Source: DATJIG01 sp050260515 (GTDB taxonomy: Bacteria > Pseudomonadota > Alphaproteobacteria > SMXQ01). Taken from it: 64,000 bases of DNA. The DNA is taken from the NCBI GenBank assembly GCA_050260515.1, contig JBLNCI010000048.1, positions 73,113-137,112 on the forward strand, read 5' to 3'. Below the pieces are notes generated by a model that worked only from the letters and a program-made list of their open reading frames with translations, was not told where the DNA came from and made no database searches. This document shows positions 62,321 through 64,000 of the stretch, piece by piece. A program made the position numbers and the translations under genes. Numbering within the stretch: position 1 is the first letter of the stretch; each line of letters opens with the position of its first letter.

Positions 62321-63397
62321 ATGTCCGACAACTCCTTCGGCCACCTGTTCCGCGTCACCACGTGGGGCGAGAGCCACGGCCCGGCGATCGGCTGCGTCGT
62401 CGACGGCGTGCCGCCGCGCATTCCGCTGTCGGAAGCCGACATCCAGCACTGGCTGGAGGCGCGCAAGCCCGGCCAGTCGCGGTTCACGACCCAGCGCCGC
62501 GAAGCCGACCTCGTCAAGATCCTCTCGGGCACCTTCGAGGGCCACACGACGGGCACCGCGATCGGCCTGATGATCGCGAACGAGGACACGCGGTCCAAGG
62601 ACTACGCCGACATCAAGGACAAGTTCCGGCCGGGCCACGCCGACTACACCTATTGGAAAAAGTACGGCGTTCGCGATTACCGCGGCGGCGGGCGGTCGAG
62701 CGCGCGCGAGACCGCGTGCCGCGTCGCCGCCGGCGGCATCGCCCGCAAGATCATCCCCGGCGTCACCATCAGGGGCGCGCTGATCCAGATCGGCGACCTC
62801 AAGGTCGACCGGACGAAATGGGACTGGGAGCAGCGCGAGCAGAATCCGTTCTGGTGCCCGGACAAGGCGATGGCCGAGCGCTGGGCCGACTTCCTCGACG
62901 CGACGCGCAAGCGCGGCTCGTCGGCGGGCGCGGTGGTCGAGATCGTCGCCTCGGGCGTGCCCGCGGGCTGGGGTGCCCCCATCTACGGCAAGCTCGATGC
63001 CGACCTCGCCTCGGCGATGATGGGCATCAACGCGGTGAAGGGCGTCGAGATCGGCGCCGGCATGCGCGCGGCCGAGCTCTCCGGCGAGGACAACGCCGAC
63101 GAGATGCGGATGAAGGGCAATCACGTCGAGTTCCTCTCCAACAACGCGGGCGGAATCCTCGGCGGCATCTCGACCGGCCAGGACCTCGTCGTCCGCTTCG
63201 CGGTGAAGCCGACCAGCTCGATCCTGACGCCGCGCCGCACCGTCGACGTCAACGGCCAGGACACCGAGATCTCGACCAAGGGCCGCCACGACCCGTGCGT
63301 CGGCATCCGCGCCGTGCCGGTCGGCGAGGCGATGATGGCGTGCGTGCTGGCCGATCACTTCCTGCGCCACCGGGCGCAGGTGGGCGAGCCGCGGTAG
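62321..63397 (+). CDS. aroC: chorismate synthase AroC
   Basis: A 358-residue chorismate synthase, which converts EPSP to chorismate with reduced FMN. The family signatures are present: GHLFRVTTWGESHGPAIGCV, DYRGGGRSSARETACRVAAG and VKPTSSILTPRRTVD. It is probably co-transcribed with fabI, a common pairing in alphaproteobacteria. Confidence 0.97.
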   Translation: MSDNSFGHLFRVTTWGESHGPAIGCVVDGVPPRIPLSEADIQHWLEARKPGQSRFTTQRREADLVKILSGTFEGHTTGTAIGLMIANEDTRSKDYADIKDKFRPGHADYTYWKKYGVRDYRGGGRSSARETACRVAAGGIARKIIPGVTIRGALIQIGDLKVDRTKWDWEQREQNPFWCPDKAMAERWADFLDATRKRGSSAGAVVEIVASGVPAGWGAPIYGKLDADLASAMMGINAVKGVEIGAGMRAAELSGEDNADEMRMKGNHVEFLSNNAGGILGGISTGQDLVVRFAVKPTSSILTPRRTVDVNGQDTEISTKGRHDPCVGIRAVPVGEAMMACVLADHFLRHRAQVGEPR

Positions 63398-63509
63398 CAG
63401 TCCGCTTTTCTCCACCGCGCCCGAGTGGGCGACGAGCGCTCGGCGACCCCGCTGGGTCTCCGCTTTTCTCCACAGCCTGCCGGACCGGGGACGTGCGCGA
63501 TCGCCGCGC

Positions 63510-63646
63510 TGTCCCACCGCCGTCTCGCGACGATGCGCCGATGGGACAGCAATCGCGGCGGAATTGCGCCAAAAACCCCCAAGTGTCCCACTGTCCCACA
63601 CTGGCCGTTTGGGACACCTGGGACAGTTGGGACAGTTTTGAACAGG
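63510..63646 (-). repeat. 137-bp heptamer repeat, copy 2 (inverted)
   Basis: Reverse-complement copy of the element at 34962-35098, same length. Its outer pair TGTCCCA (63510-63516) and TGGGACA (63542-63548) again encloses 25 nt, of different sequence. The 13-bp stem of copy 1 is kept with one mismatch position. It lies 112 nt after the aroC stop. Confidence 0.85.
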
Positions 63647-63689
63647 GGCACGCTTGCGGTCGGTGCGTCCCATCGTGCGCTCATTCTGT

Positions 63690-63765
63690 CGTCATTCCCG
63701 CGTAAGCGGGAATCCAGTGCTTCTTTGCAGGAACAACTCTGGATGCCCGCTTTCGCGGGCATGAC
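63690..63765. repeat. REP/BIME-like inverted pair of 27-bp palindromic units
   Basis: GTCATTCCCGCG...AATCCAG (63690-63716) and the inverted, slightly different CTGGATGCCCGC...CATGAC (63739-63765) are separated by 22 nt. Each forms its own hairpin (TTCCCGC/GCGGGAA and TGCCCGC/GCGGGCA). This CATTCCCGC...GCGGGAATCCAG pattern is a widespread dispersed repeat in Proteobacteria. Confidence 0.8.
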
Positions 63766-63916
63766 GCGGAGTTGATGTGCGGGCATTTCATTGCCGCACT
63801 CGTGTGCCCCCCTGAATCCCCGAAGCCCGCTCCGGGTTGTGAGGCCGGAGCGGGCTGGTGAGGGGCCGGTGGGTTCGCGCTCTGGGGCTACCTCGGCGCG
63901 GACACACGTCGTCGTC

Positions 63917-63941
63917 AGCGGATCAGCGAAATCCGCTTTTT
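63917..63941 (+). terminator. terminator-like hairpin near the window end
   Basis: AGCGGAT (63917-63923) pairs with ATCCGCT (63931-63937), loop CAGCGAA, followed by TTTT. It is too far from aroC (about 520 nt) to be its main terminator, so it may belong to an unannotated small transcript. Confidence 0.5.
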
Positions 63942-64000
63942 ACCTTCCCCATAAGGGTCAGTAGGGTGCCACGCTGCGTTGAAAGCGTAGCCGACACTAC

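Larger units (their letters stand above)
63398..64000. other. 603-nt gene-free region with repeats and hairpins
   Basis: No convincing coding frame is present to the window edge. It holds the second 137-bp heptamer repeat (63510-63646), an inverted pair of 27-bp REP-like hairpins (63690-63765), a 12-bp stem (63824-63835 with 63845-63856) without T-run, and a terminator-like hairpin (63917-63941). Confidence 0.75.

Noticed and set aside
63425..63775. small open frame crossing the repeats after aroC
   Set aside because: Its peptide resembles frames in repeat copy 1 only because the DNA repeat is shared; differences between copies do not favour synonymous sites.
63824..63856. 12-bp GC hairpin as a terminator
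   Set aside because: No T-run on either strand; recorded only as a hairpin in the gene-free region.

Overview
The window looks like chromosome from a GC-rich alphaproteobacterium. The evidence is a Shemin-type 5-aminolevulinate synthase, an alphaproteobacterial-type small cytochrome aa3 subunit IV, the order alaC-hom-glpX-recJ, the pdxH / 17-kDa surface antigen / dnaJ-cbpM / fabI / aroC block, and several TctC (Bug-type) solute receptors. I would guess a Rhodospirillales or Hyphomicrobiales soil or water bacterium, but no rRNA is present to settle this. Genes are dense, many overlap by 1-4 nt, and only one tRNA gene is seen.

Left end (1-3.9 kb): a copper-resistance operon (Met/His-rich cupredoxin, multicopper oxidase CopA, outer-membrane CopB, and a very Met-rich small exported protein), followed by tRNA-Glu whose 3' end faces the copper genes. 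4-11.9 kb: an MFS transporter, then a minus-strand catabolic-looking operon of three tandem TctC-type receptors, a LysR regulator and an acyl-CoA-dehydrogenase-fold oxygenase, divergent from an arylmalonate-decarboxylase-like enzyme. 11.9-17.7 kb: a Tat-exported GH1 glycosidase, a dusB-P450 pair, a metallo-beta-lactamase-fold protein with an altered metal motif, and small genes.

17.8-24.5 kb is a housekeeping minus-strand block (alaC, hom, glpX, recJ, plus an OmpA-like lipoprotein). 24.8-34.6 kb is accessory metabolism: an FMN reductase; an LLM oxidoreductase, hydrolase and PEP-mutase-like operon; aa3 subunit IV; a helical-repeat protein; a cupredoxin lipoprotein; a GST; and an operon of ornithine-cyclodeaminase-like, dihydroxyphthalate-decarboxylase-like and SnoaL-like genes. 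34.6-35.2 kb has no gene but carries two structured repeats. 35.2-37.7 kb: a TadE/TadG pair and an L,D-transpeptidase. 37.7-43.3 kb: a small Ala/Gln-rich lipoprotein and a complete oligopeptide-type ABC transporter operon.

43.3-46.5 kb: a VOC protein, a BNR-repeat protein paired with a MoaD-like protein, a divergent MarR regulator, and a universal stress protein. 46.7-54.8 kb: a co-directional run of mannose-1-phosphate guanylyltransferase, a thioredoxin-NHL protein, a class III aminotransferase, hemA, a PadR-like protein, a DUF1194 protein and a frameshifted WD40-like gene. 54.8-59.2 kb (minus): SDR, a small hypothetical, a second universal stress protein, a kinase fusion and pdxH. 59.4-63.4 kb (plus): surface antigen, dnaJ-cbpM, fabI and aroC.

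The most unusual non-coding signal is a 137-bp intergenic repeat present twice in opposite orientation (34962-35098 and 63510-63646). It is built from TGTCCCA/TGGGACA heptamers and has a 25-nt spacer whose sequence diverges while its length is kept.
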